Source: Planctomycetota bacterium
Lineage (GTDB): Bacteria > Planctomycetota > UBA8742 > UBA2392
Direction of reading: 5' to 3'
DNA: 64,000 bases
Assembly: GCA_020848275.1 (NCBI GenBank)
Contig: JADLAK010000043.1
Span: 1 to 64,000 of the forward strand
A program made the position numbers and the translations under genes. Positions 45,411 to 53,501 of this stretch are shown piece after piece. The notes below the pieces were generated by a model. It saw only the letters and a list, made by a program, of their open reading frames with translations, ran no database searches and was not told the origin of the DNA. Within the stretch, counting starts at the first letter, position 1. Each line of letters opens with the position of its first letter.

Positions 45411-47546
45411 ATGCCGCACATGACGCCGCCCGAAGTCCCCCCTGAACTGCGCCTCAGTGGCCGCGTGCGCCTTGAGCGCTATACCTTCCTCGCTTTTGCG
45501 GCCGTGCTTTCAATCCTCGCGCTTGCAGGCGTGGTCGAGTTCAAGCGCAACCAGGCCGACCTGATCGAACGTTGCGGCCGCGTCCAGGGCCTGGTCGGCG
45601 ACCTTGCCAACGCGCAAGTCCGCCTCGACCGCCAGCAGGAGCAACATCGCGGCGAAACCGCGCGCCTGGCCAACCAGCTCGATTTGGCCAACACCCGCGT
45701 ACGGGAAAAGGGCCTCGACCTCGGGCTGGCCTTGACCCGGCTGGCGCTGGCCGACGCCGATGGCGACGAAGCCGCGCGCTCCCAGGCGCGCGAAGTGCTT
45801 GCGCAGGCCGACCTCGCGGGCGCGCCCGCATTCATGCCGCTGGCGCGCTGGGCACTGGCCGATGTCCGCGCGCTGGCTCTCGAGTTCAGGGGCAGGCATT
45901 CCGGGCTGCCCATCGACCACGCGGTCATCTCCCGCGACGGCGAGGCCTTTGCCGTTTCGCGCCACGACCGCGGCATCGAGGTCTTCAAGACCCGCGAACG
46001 CGACCTCCTCACCTACATCGAGCCGCCGGGCGGCGATTCCGTGCAAAGCCTCGCGCTCGCGCCCAACCTGCAGTTGTTCACGGGCTGGAAACAAGGCTCC
46101 GTGACTTACCAGCGAGTCAATCCCGGCTCCGTGTCCGATTCGCACATCGCGGCGCGCTTCGAAAGCCGCCAGTCAGTGCGCTGCATGGGACTGAGCCCCT
46201 CGGCCAATCGCATTGCCGCTGCCGACACCACTGGCGCGCTTTTGGTCGTTGAAACTCAGCCGCCGCACGCCTCGATCATGTCCGCGCGCCTGTCCTCGAC
46301 GGCGCTGGCGACCTGCGCGCTTGACGGCGCGGACTACGACGCCGCGGCCCTGTGCGCCGACGGCAAACTCGTGCTGCTCAAGGGCCCCAATGGCGACAGT
46401 CTGACCGTGCACAATTTTGAGGCCGCGCCCGATTTCTCCGCCGTGGGCGTCTGGGGCGGGCGTGTGCTCGCTGCCTGCGCGCGCGGCGACAAGATCGAGC
46501 GGCTGGTCGTCAACTACGGCAAAGTCCTGCGCTACGACGAAATCGTCCACGGCCTCGGCAGCGTCTGCTACCTCGCGTTTTCGCCCGATGGCGCGCTGGT
46601 CGCCGCCGGGCGAGGAGGCCAGGCCGCGCGCATCCTGTGGGATGGCAGCGTGGTGCGCATGCCGCTGGATCTCGGCAAGCCCGTACGCATGGCGGCCGTT
46701 TGCCGCAACGGCTACCTGCTGGCGGGGGCATATGGCCAGATCACGCTAAGCCCTGACTTTGATTTGATCCTGCAAGGCGTGCGTGTCGCCGGCCGCAACG
46801 AAAAGACACGCGTCGAAGTGACGCCGCTTGGCTTTGCGCTTGTCCCCGAGGAAGGCGACGCGTTTTTCTGGGCCGCCGGCGAGCGCATCTGGCGCAGCGC
46901 GGGAACGGCTGAGCGCGTCCTGCCCCTGTGGACGACTTTTGCGTCCTTGGCCGACAAGCAGGGCCGCGGCCCCGGCGGCCAACTGTTACCCGACGCGGGC
47001 ATGCTGATCGCGACAGTGCAGTCGCCGCAACGGGCGATTTTCGCTGGCGCCGACGGCCTGATCCGCTGCGTCGACCAGGCCGGCCCGACGCTGACAATCT
47101 CGGCCCCCGCCGCCGGCATCCCCGACGCCGCGGCTGCCGCGGGCGGTGCGGGCGACGCGGTACTGCTCAAATACGACCGCCGACTTTTCCGGCTTCGCGC
47201 CGTGACGGGCGCCATTGACGAAATCGAGTTCGCCGCCGCCGCGCCCATTGCGCTAAGCGCTGACGGCCTGCGCGCGGCGTTTTTCAATGAGCGTGCGATA
47301 CAGGTCATCGACTTCCAGGCGGGCCCGGTCGGCAAGGCGATAGCGATGGAGCGCCCCGCGGCCGTGGGCCTGATGTTCGGGGGCACGGTGCTGGTCTGCC
47401 TCGAAAAGAACGCCATTGCGTTCTACGAAGTCGAAACCGGGCACCTGTTGCGGCGGCTCGCCTCCGACGCGATCAACCTCGCCGCGCGCGACGCCGAGCT
47501 GTTGATTGTCACATCGAAGGAATTGCGCGTACTGAGCTTTGAGTAG
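45411..47546 (+). CDS. membrane-anchored WD40/PQQ-like propeller protein
   Basis: 711 aa. A cytoplasmic N-terminal tail, one membrane helix (YTFLAFAAVLSILALAGVVEF, about 24-44), then a coiled coil (GLVGDLANAQVRLDRQQEQHRGETARLANQLDLANTRV, about 60-105). From about residue 155 the chain has repeated beta-propeller motifs (SLALAPNLQLFTGWKQGSV, VRCMGLSPSANRIAAADTTGALLVV, VCYLAFSPDGALVAAGRGG). There is no enzyme motif. The start at 45411 is the first of two ATGs (second at 45420). Its stop codon is provided by the repeat at 47543-47599. Confidence 0.78.
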   Translation: MPHMTPPEVPPELRLSGRVRLERYTFLAFAAVLSILALAGVVEFKRNQADLIERCGRVQGLVGDLANAQVRLDRQQEQHRGETARLANQLDLANTRVREKGLDLGLALTRLALADADGDEAARSQAREVLAQADLAGAPAFMPLARWALADVRALALEFRGRHSGLPIDHAVISRDGEAFAVSRHDRGIEVFKTRERDLLTYIEPPGGDSVQSLALAPNLQLFTGWKQGSVTYQRVNPGSVSDSHIAARFESRQSVRCMGLSPSANRIAAADTTGALLVVETQPPHASIMSARLSSTALATCALDGADYDAAALCADGKLVLLKGPNGDSLTVHNFEAAPDFSAVGVWGGRVLAACARGDKIERLVVNYGKVLRYDEIVHGLGSVCYLAFSPDGALVAAGRGGQAARILWDGSVVRMPLDLGKPVRMAAVCRNGYLLAGAYGQITLSPDFDLILQGVRVAGRNEKTRVEVTPLGFALVPEEGDAFFWAAGERIWRSAGTAERVLPLWTTFASLADKQGRGPGGQLLPDAGMLIATVQSPQRAIFAGADGLIRCVDQAGPTLTISAPAAGIPDAAAAAGGAGDAVLLKYDRRLFRLRAVTGAIDEIEFAAAAPIALSADGLRAAFFNERAIQVIDFQAGPVGKAIAMERPAAVGLMFGGTVLVCLEKNAIAFYEVETGHLLRRLASDAINLAARDAELLIVTSKELRVLSFE

Positions 47547-47599
47547 GGACAGGCGGCAGCCTGCCCGGTGTGAGAGGACACGCTGCCGCGTGTCCCTAC
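47543..47599. repeat. complete GTAGGGACA element supplying two stop codons
   Basis: Left end GTAGGGACAGGCGGCAG and right end GACACGCTGCCGCGTGTC then CCTAC. The terminal TAG of the left end (47544-47546) is the stop of the WD40-like gene, and the mirror CTA (47596-47598) is the stop of the gene on the other strand. The element makes up the whole intergenic space plus both stops. Confidence 0.85.
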
Positions 47600-48420
47600 A
47601 GCACGACGCGCAGCGAACATTCCATCTCGCAGGCCAGGAACAGCGCCCGCAGGAAATCCTTGATCTGCCGCTCGCAGTTATCGTCTTCTGGCGAGGAAAC
47701 AATCTTGATCGCGTTGCGGTAGGAGGGCTTGCCGTCGCGCATGTGCTCGTAGACAAACTTGTCTTTGAAACTGTCCAGCGGCGCGATCAGCGGCAGATTC
47801 GCTTCGTAGAGGTCCATCAGGCCAAGCAGGAAGCGGCCGTGCTGCCAAGTGATCGTGCCGGATAAAAACAGCAGCTCGAACAACTGGTTGGCGCTCAGCT
47901 TGACGTCGTTTTCGTAACGACGCACCAGCGGTTTTTTGCTCTGGAAGAAGATGTCGCCGGTGCGGCGCATCTCCTCGACCTGGTGACCCAAAATACCGTT
48001 CGAATCAAGGTAGTTGAGCAGAACCTTCGGGCCGGGGTCGTCCATCACGCCGTGGATCATGCCCATCAGCAACGCCTCGCCCTTGAGCGTGACCGGGAAA
48101 TCCAGGACGCCGCGGCAACCAAAGGCCTGCTTGTGCACGCGCGCAGGGCACGCCTTGCAATGTTCACCGTGCGGTTCAAGCTCGGCGTAGTCGATGCTGA
48201 CCGCGGCCACGGTCGTTTTCACCGCGTGGGCCTTGCCCTGTTTGTCCTTCAGCGTAAGCCGCACGTGCACGTCGGCGGCGTCGACATCGACATTCTTCTT
48301 GCGCGCGCGATTGAGCGCCAGCAGCGCCTGCTCGCGCTCATAAACGAGGCGCATGATGCGGCTGGCCGGCACGTGCTTCTTGACGGGGCAAGGCAAATCG
48401 ATGAGGTAAGTGATGGACAT
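47596..48420 (-). CDS. hypothetical protein with a Cys-motif, coupled to aldehyde dehydrogenase
   Basis: 274 aa, soluble, family not recognised. A beta-rich N-terminal part (VHVRLTLKDKQGKAHAVKTTVAAVSIDYAELEPHG) leads into a Cys cluster HCKACPARVHKQAFGCRG (Cys at about 98, 101 and 112), which could bind metal. The C-terminal half is helical (LFELLFLSGTITWQHGRFLLGLMDLYEANLPLI). The ATG follows the aldehyde dehydrogenase TAA directly, so they are co-translated. The stop codon comes from the repeat at 47543-47599. Confidence 0.72.
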   Translation of the reverse strand: MSITYLIDLPCPVKKHVPASRIMRLVYEREQALLALNRARKKNVDVDAADVHVRLTLKDKQGKAHAVKTTVAAVSIDYAELEPHGEHCKACPARVHKQAFGCRGVLDFPVTLKGEALLMGMIHGVMDDPGPKVLLNYLDSNGILGHQVEEMRRTGDIFFQSKKPLVRRYENDVKLSANQLFELLFLSGTITWQHGRFLLGLMDLYEANLPLIAPLDSFKDKFVYEHMRDGKPSYRNAIKIVSSPEDDNCERQIKDFLRALFLACEMECSLRVVL

Positions 48421-49839
48421 TTAGGGCTTAATGGCGAGCAGCCGGGGCTCCGTGAACGCTTCGATGGCGTACTTTGGCCCTTCGCGCCCAAGGCCCGAAC
48501 CCTTGACGCCGCCGTAGGGCATCTGGTCGACGCGGTAAGTCGGCACATCGTTGACGATCACGCCGCCGACCTCGAGCGTTTCAAAAGCCTGGAGCATTTT
48601 TGGCAGCGATTGCGTGAACACGCCCGCCTGCAGGCCGTACTCGGTGGCGTTGACGGCGTGCAGCGCGGCCTCGAAATCCTGGTAACGCGCAAAGGTCGCG
48701 ACGGGGCCAAACATTTCCTCGCAACTGGCCTTGGCGTCCTCGGGCACATCCGTGAGCCAGGTGGGCCGGTAGAACTGGCCTTCGCGCGTGCCGCCCGCCA
48801 CGATGTTCGCGCCCGCCTTCACGGCTTCGCTCACCCACGCCGCAACGCGCTGCGCGTTGGCCTCATCGATCAAAGGCCCGACCAGCACGTCCTGGTGGCG
48901 CGGGTCACCCATGCCCAGCGTATTGGTGATCTCGATCAGCCGCGCCAGCAGGCGATCGGCGATGTTTTCGTGCGCGAACACGCGCTGCACCTTGATGCAC
49001 ACCTGGCCCGCGTGCGCGAACGCGCCTGTCACGATACGCTGCGCCGCGACATCGAGGTCCGCATCAGCCTCGACGATAACCGCCGCGTTGCCGCCAAGCT
49101 CAAGCACGCTGCGCTTGCGCCCGCAGATCGATTTCAGGTGCCAGCCGACTTTCGCGCTGCCGGTAAATGACAGCACCGCCGGGCGGTCGTCTCGCACCAG
49201 CAGCTCGGCAATATCGTTGGCGCATGGCATCACGCTGAACGCGCCCGCGGGCAGCTTCAGGTCGCGCAGAATACGGCCAAGCAACAACGACGTCAGCGGC
49301 GCTTGCGGCGGCGGCTTGAGGATGATCGGGCAGCCCGCGGCCAGCGCCGGCGCAACCTTGTGCGCGACAAGGTTGATCGGGAAGTTGAAGGGCGAGATGC
49401 CGATCACCACTCCGCGCGGGAAGCGGCGAACGATGCCGAAGCGGCGCTCGGATGACTGCAGGGTGTCGAGCGAAATGACCTCGCCGGCGATGCGCTTGGC
49501 TTCCTCGGCGGCGATCTCGAATGTATTGACGGCCCGGGCGACCTCGCCGCGGGCGAGGCTGATGGGCTTGGCGGTCTCGGCCGTAATCAGTTGGGCGAAT
49601 TCCTCCTGCCGGTCCATGATGGCCTCGGCGGTGCGGCGCAGGGCCGATTCGCGCGCGCCGGCGGACAGCCGGGCCATGGGCGCACGAGCCTGCATCGCAG
49701 CGGAAATCGCCGAGTTGACTTCGTTTTTGCCCGCAAGGCAGACCGCACCGAGGTCCTGCTGGTCGATGGCGCTGCGATGCTGGAACGTGCTGCCGGTGGT
49801 GGTTTCTGTGCCGGCCAATATCAACGGGTGTGTTTGCAT
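48421..49839 (-). CDS. NAD(P)-dependent aldehyde dehydrogenase
   Basis: 472 aa. Canonical ALDH motifs: ISPFNFPINLVAHKVAPALAAG (catalytic Asn), VLSFTGSAKVGWHLK, SVLELGGNAAVIVEADAD (general base Glu in ELGG), GQVCIKVQRVFAH (catalytic Cys in QVCI) and EEMFGPVATFARYQDFE. This oxidises an aldehyde to the acid or acyl form; the closest-looking class is lactaldehyde/succinate-semialdehyde-type, but the substrate cannot be decided. The start at 49839 avoids a poorly conserved extension. It directly precedes the Cys-motif gene. Confidence 0.93.
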   Translation of the reverse strand: MQTHPLILAGTETTTGSTFQHRSAIDQQDLGAVCLAGKNEVNSAISAAMQARAPMARLSAGARESALRRTAEAIMDRQEEFAQLITAETAKPISLARGEVARAVNTFEIAAEEAKRIAGEVISLDTLQSSERRFGIVRRFPRGVVIGISPFNFPINLVAHKVAPALAAGCPIILKPPPQAPLTSLLLGRILRDLKLPAGAFSVMPCANDIAELLVRDDRPAVLSFTGSAKVGWHLKSICGRKRSVLELGGNAAVIVEADADLDVAAQRIVTGAFAHAGQVCIKVQRVFAHENIADRLLARLIEITNTLGMGDPRHQDVLVGPLIDEANAQRVAAWVSEAVKAGANIVAGGTREGQFYRPTWLTDVPEDAKASCEEMFGPVATFARYQDFEAALHAVNATEYGLQAGVFTQSLPKMLQAFETLEVGGVIVNDVPTYRVDQMPYGGVKGSGLGREGPKYAIEAFTEPRLLAIKP

Positions 49840-49900
49840 AGGTGCGGAATTCTTGGATGTGGGTCGCACATGTTACCCCAGCGGCACGTTTAAGGTAAAC

Positions 49901-49990
49901 GAGAAGATAGGGCGGACAGAGGAGTCCGGAGCGCGGAGTGTTGACTTGGCTGTTACTCCGCTCTCCTCTCCCCGTTCTCCGCACTCAAGA
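49901..49990. repeat. GCGGAG-family periodic hairpin
   Basis: Left arm GGACAGAGGAGTCCGGAGCG then CGGAGTG; right arm TTACTCCGCTCTCCTCTCC then CCGTTCTCCGCACTC. It lies in the divergent gap between the aldehyde dehydrogenase and the membrane pair and ends two bases before the ATG at 49993. Confidence 0.75.
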
Positions 49991-49992
49991 CT

Positions 49993-50592
49993 ATGCGCTA
50001 TGCGCCCTTAGCCGTCGTTACCGTGCTGGCCGCCGCACATGCGCTCCTTACGGGCGCGTGGGCGCGCGAAGCCTTCGATTACGGCAGCGATCTCGCGCTC
50101 TGGCGCGCGATTTTTTACGTCGAGCTCGCCCTGCCGCTGTTCGTGCTCTGGCCCGCGGTCGTGAAAACGCGCCGCGACGTCGCCGAATTCCTGCTTGGTG
50201 TGCTCGCCTGTGCGGCGGCCTCAAGTGCGGTCATGTTCGCATTCGCCTACCTGTCATCGCCCGGGCCGGTATGGCAGAGCCGCCCGGTGGTATTCGCCTG
50301 CTGGGCGCTTTGCGGCGGATTCATGGCGCTGGCCGCGCGTTTTGGCGGCGCGTGGCCGGCGCGAGCGCGCATCGCGCTGGTTTGCGTGCTCGGATTGCCG
50401 CTGCTGTGGCACTATTTCAGCCTCGAATACGCCCAAAAAAGCCAGCTTGGCCTGCAATCGCTGTCGCCGCACTGGTATCTGGCAGCCAACGCGACACTCG
50501 ACGGCGGGTCGGTAATCGCGCCGCTGGCAATTGCCGGGGCGCTGGCGCTTATCGCCGCCGCGGTGTGGCCAAAGCGCAAGGAGGCCGCATGA
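49993..50592 (+). CDS. multi-pass membrane protein, first of a coupled pair
   Basis: 199 aa with about five hydrophobic segments (YAPLAVVTVLAAAHALLTGAW, AIFYVELALPLFVLW, LLGVLACAAASSAVMFAFAYL, IALVCVLGLPLLWHYF, VIAPLAIAGALALIAAAVW). No family recognised. Its TGA overlaps the ATG of the next gene in an ATGA, so the two are translationally coupled. Confidence 0.72.
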   Translation: MRYAPLAVVTVLAAAHALLTGAWAREAFDYGSDLALWRAIFYVELALPLFVLWPAVVKTRRDVAEFLLGVLACAAASSAVMFAFAYLSSPGPVWQSRPVVFACWALCGGFMALAARFGGAWPARARIALVCVLGLPLLWHYFSLEYAQKSQLGLQSLSPHWYLAANATLDGGSVIAPLAIAGALALIAAAVWPKRKEAA

Positions 50593-52154
50593 TGGCCTGC
50601 ATCGGGGCCCGCCCGCGTGAGCGGCGGGGCCGCCATCACAATCGCCCTTTGTTTATTGCCCCGCCGCTGACGCAGCGGGCTCTGATTGCGCTGTTCGGCG
50701 TGTTGATACTCGCATCTTCTTCACTTTCTGCGCAGCAAATCGACCACGAGCGCACGCGTTATCTAGGCGACGGGCGCGGCCGGCCAGGATGCTACGCGCC
50801 ACTGGAAATCGTGTTCGCGGGCAAGGCGGGCGGGACCGCGACCGTTGAAATCCTCAGCCCCGGCGTGGCGTTGCGCAGGCAAGTGTCCGTAAACGCCGCC
50901 GGGCCCGTGACCGCGCGCGTGCCCTGTCGCGTCGCCGCTGACAGCAAGATACGCGTGACGCTCGATGGCGCCAGCGACGAGTTTTCGCCCGAGGTGCCCG
51001 CGCGTTTGATGGCGCCAAGCTATCACCGAATCTACGCCGCAGCGTTCGCGCCCGAGGCCGCGAATCTGCCGGCGAGCGACACCCTGGTCTTCGACGCGTT
51101 CAAGACCGATGAGTGCTTTGCCGACTGGCGCATGTTCGACGGCTACGACGCCATCGTATTGCTCAACCCGGGCGATGGCCGGCTGCCCGCGGGCGCGCAA
51201 CGCGCGCTGCTCGAGTTCGCGAGCCTCGGCGGCGCGGTATTCATCGCGGGCAATTTCACCCTCGAAAGCGGCCTGCCCGCGTTGCCGGATCCCACCACAA
51301 TTGACTTTGCCGGCGTGCCCGTGCTTCGCCAGAGTTGCGGCGGCGGCACCCTCTACCGCGTAGCCTACGAGCGCATCGCCGAAAAGCCTGCCGACGTGCT
51401 GGTCGCCGCCATGCGCCGCCACCAGTGGTACGGCGGCAGCGAAGCGCCCGCGGGCGCACCCGCTACACGCGGCGCCGAGAATCCCCCGCCGACGCAGTAT
51501 CTCGAAGTCGGGGACCGGCGCGCGGCCGCGCCTTCCTTGATGGTCTACGGGCTCGTGGGCCTAATTGCGCTGACGTGCCTGCTTGCGCCGCTGGCGCTTG
51601 ATCGCCTGAAACGCGGCGCGTGGCCGGCGTTTGCCGCCACGGCGCTAATCGCCGTCGGCATCGCAATCGCGGGCGCGAATCAGAGCGGCCCGCTGCCGCA
51701 AGTGCAGGTCAGTGTGCTGGAATTGGCCTCCGACGGTGACATAACGGCCCGCCGCGAGGTCTGGCTCGTACCGCCCGCGGTCAAGGACGTGTTCACGGTT
51801 GATCTTGCGAATTCGCGGCTGCTGCCGCGCGCGGGCAAACCCGTCACGGGCTGGCGCGTGTACACCGTGGACTTGCCGCTGACGCGCGCGATTGCGCAGC
51901 GCGCGCCGGTCGCAAAGTTCGAGAACGCGTACATCGAGGGCCTGCCGTTTCGCGACTTCGCAGCGCGCGCGCGCGTCGGCGAGACAGCGCTGGATGAAAC
52001 CGGCGCGCGGCTGGTCGATTGGTGGCTGGAAGTGAACGCTTACCGCGGGCGCAAGGCGCAGATCGTCAAGGTGGGTGAAATCGAACCGCTCGCCGCATGG
52101 CCGGGGACAGAGACCGTCATCCGCGGCGGCTTGGCGATCATCGAACCGCGATAA
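50589..52154 (+). CDS. exported, membrane-attached protein of unknown function, second of a coupled pair
   Basis: About 521 aa starting ATGATG at 50589. A membrane/signal segment lies near residues 29-49 (LIALFGVLILASSSLSAQQ). Then comes a beta-rich domain (FAGKAGGTATVEILSPGVALRRQ) and a region typical of glutamine-amidotransferase-like folds in membrane proteins (TLVFDAFKTDECFADWRMFDGYDAIVLLNPGDGRLPAGAQRALLEFASLGGAVFIAGN). Two more membrane helices lie near residues 310-350 (LMVYGLVGLIALTCLLAPLAL, FAATALIAVGIAIAGA). This resembles DUF4350/BatA-type scaffold proteins, but the match is not certain. Confidence 0.7.
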   Translation: MMACIGARPRERRGRHHNRPLFIAPPLTQRALIALFGVLILASSSLSAQQIDHERTRYLGDGRGRPGCYAPLEIVFAGKAGGTATVEILSPGVALRRQVSVNAAGPVTARVPCRVAADSKIRVTLDGASDEFSPEVPARLMAPSYHRIYAAAFAPEAANLPASDTLVFDAFKTDECFADWRMFDGYDAIVLLNPGDGRLPAGAQRALLEFASLGGAVFIAGNFTLESGLPALPDPTTIDFAGVPVLRQSCGGGTLYRVAYERIAEKPADVLVAAMRRHQWYGGSEAPAGAPATRGAENPPPTQYLEVGDRRAAAPSLMVYGLVGLIALTCLLAPLALDRLKRGAWPAFAATALIAVGIAIAGANQSGPLPQVQVSVLELASDGDITARREVWLVPPAVKDVFTVDLANSRLLPRAGKPVTGWRVYTVDLPLTRAIAQRAPVAKFENAYIEGLPFRDFAARARVGETALDETGARLVDWWLEVNAYRGRKAQIVKVGEIEPLAAWPGTETVIRGGLAIIEPR

Positions 52155-52165
52155 AAACAAAAAAA

Positions 52166-52250
52166 TTTCACGCGAAGGCGTGAAGGCGCAAAGAAAGGCC
52201 TCTGGATCGGCTTTCCTGGCGCCACTGCGCCTTTGGGCGAGACGCCGTTT
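52166..52250. repeat. GGCGCAAAG-family hairpin
   Basis: Left arm TTTCACGCGAAGGCGTGAAGG then CGCAAAGAAAGG; right arm CTGGCGCCACTGCGCCTTTGG then GCGAGACGCC. Imperfect inverted complements in the 163-bp gap ahead of the MamK-like gene. Confidence 0.6.
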
Positions 52251-52317
52251 TTACTCAAGTTTCAAACCCGGTTTTGACGATCAGCGAGGGACAACATTTC
52301 TTCTAACCGGAGCCTCC

Positions 52318-53394
52318 ATGCAGCCTAACGCCCAGAATGCGCCCCAGAACAAGCCCGAAAACGGTGTTCTCTTCGTCGGTATCGACCTTGGCACCAGCCA
52401 CAGCGCGATTTCCGCCAGCAACGGCGTGCGCCAGACGATCGAAAGCTTCGTCGCTTACCCCAAGGACGTGATTTCCCGCAAGGCGCTGGGCAAAGACAAG
52501 CTGTTTGGCGCCGAAGCCATCAAACACAAGCACTCGTGCGATTGCTTCCGCCCGATGGAAAAGGGCGCGGTGCGCTACGCCGACCTTGACCGCCAGATCA
52601 ACCGCGACGCCGACCGCACCAGGCAGGCCGTCCACGACCTGCTCGAGCACGTTGTCAGCCTCGCCAAGCCGCGCCCCGACGATCTCATCTATGGCGTCAT
52701 TGGGGCCCCGGCCCAGGCCAGCCTCAACAACCAGAAACTCCTGATCGAAGCCGCGCGCGGCGTCGTTGACTGCGTGATGATCTGCAGCGAGCCCTTCGCC
52801 GTCGCCTACGGCCTGAACTTCCTCGAAGACACCCTGGTGATCGACATCGGCGCGGGCACCACCGACCTCTGCCGCATGCATGGCGCGCTTCCCGCCGCCG
52901 ACGACCAGATCACGCTGAGCGCCGCGGGCGACGCCGTCGACCGCAAGCTGTTTGAGCTGATGAAGGCAGCCTGCCCCAACGCCGATTTCAGCATCAACAT
53001 GGTCAAGCAGATCAAGGAAAAGCACGGCTTCCTGTCGCGCGTCACGGAGCCCGTGATCGTGACCCTGCCCGTGCGTGGCGTGCCGCAACAGTTCGACGTC
53101 ACGAATTGCCTGCGTGCGGCGACCGAAAGCATCGTGCCGGAAATCGTCGAGGGCCTGCACTCGCTGATCGCGAACTATGACCCCGAATTCCAGGCAACGC
53201 TGCGCAACCACGTGCTGATCGCCGGTGGCGGCTCGCAGATCATCGGCCTCGACAAGGCCATCGAAGGCAAGTTGACCGAACTTGGCGGTGGCAAGGTTCG
53301 CCGCGTCGAAGAGCCCGCATTCGCCGGCGCCAACGGCGCGCTGCACTTGGCACAGGACATGCCCGCGGACTTCTGGCAGCAAATCGAGAATTGA
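52318..53394 (+). CDS. MamK-like bacterial actin
   Basis: 358 aa actin-fold ATPase. Phosphate-1 loop VGIDLGTSHSAIS (20-32), phosphate-2 VIDIGAGTTDLC (174-185) and the adenosine motif IAGGGSQIIGL (301-311) are all present. Glu158 in CSEPFAVAYGL sits where MamK has its catalytic Glu. The sequence tracks MamK closely from memory: ESFVAYPKDVIS, YGVIGAPAQASLNNQ, ALPAADDQITLSAAGDAVD and the C-terminus DMPADFWQQIEN. MamK filaments align magnetosomes in magnetotactic bacteria. No other mam gene is nearby, so the role here is unknown; it could organise another compartment or partner. CCGGAG precedes the ATG. Confidence 0.88.
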   Translation: MQPNAQNAPQNKPENGVLFVGIDLGTSHSAISASNGVRQTIESFVAYPKDVISRKALGKDKLFGAEAIKHKHSCDCFRPMEKGAVRYADLDRQINRDADRTRQAVHDLLEHVVSLAKPRPDDLIYGVIGAPAQASLNNQKLLIEAARGVVDCVMICSEPFAVAYGLNFLEDTLVIDIGAGTTDLCRMHGALPAADDQITLSAAGDAVDRKLFELMKAACPNADFSINMVKQIKEKHGFLSRVTEPVIVTLPVRGVPQQFDVTNCLRAATESIVPEIVEGLHSLIANYDPEFQATLRNHVLIAGGGSQIIGLDKAIEGKLTELGGGKVRRVEEPAFAGANGALHLAQDMPADFWQQIEN

Positions 53395-53399
53395 ACTGC

Positions 53400-53496
53400 G
53401 AACACGAAGAAACGAAGTAGCGAAGAACAGCAACGAAAAAGGCAACGGAAGCCCTCCCCCGCTGCCTTTCTTCGTTTCTTCGCTCCTTCGTGTTAA
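53400..53496. repeat. CACGAAG/CGAAG periodic hairpin
   Basis: Left arm GAACACGAAGAAACGAAG then TAGCGAAGAACAG (to about 53430), right arm TTCTTCGTTTCTTCGCTCC then TTCGTGTTAAG (53469-53497). It lies between the convergent MamK-like and U32 genes and could also act as a terminator. Confidence 0.85.
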
Positions 53497-53501
53497 GGTC
53501 G

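Noticed and set aside
52318-53394. part of a magnetosome gene island
   Set aside because: Only the MamK-like gene is present. No MamB/M, MamE, MamA, MamQ or other magnetosome genes were recognised on either side.
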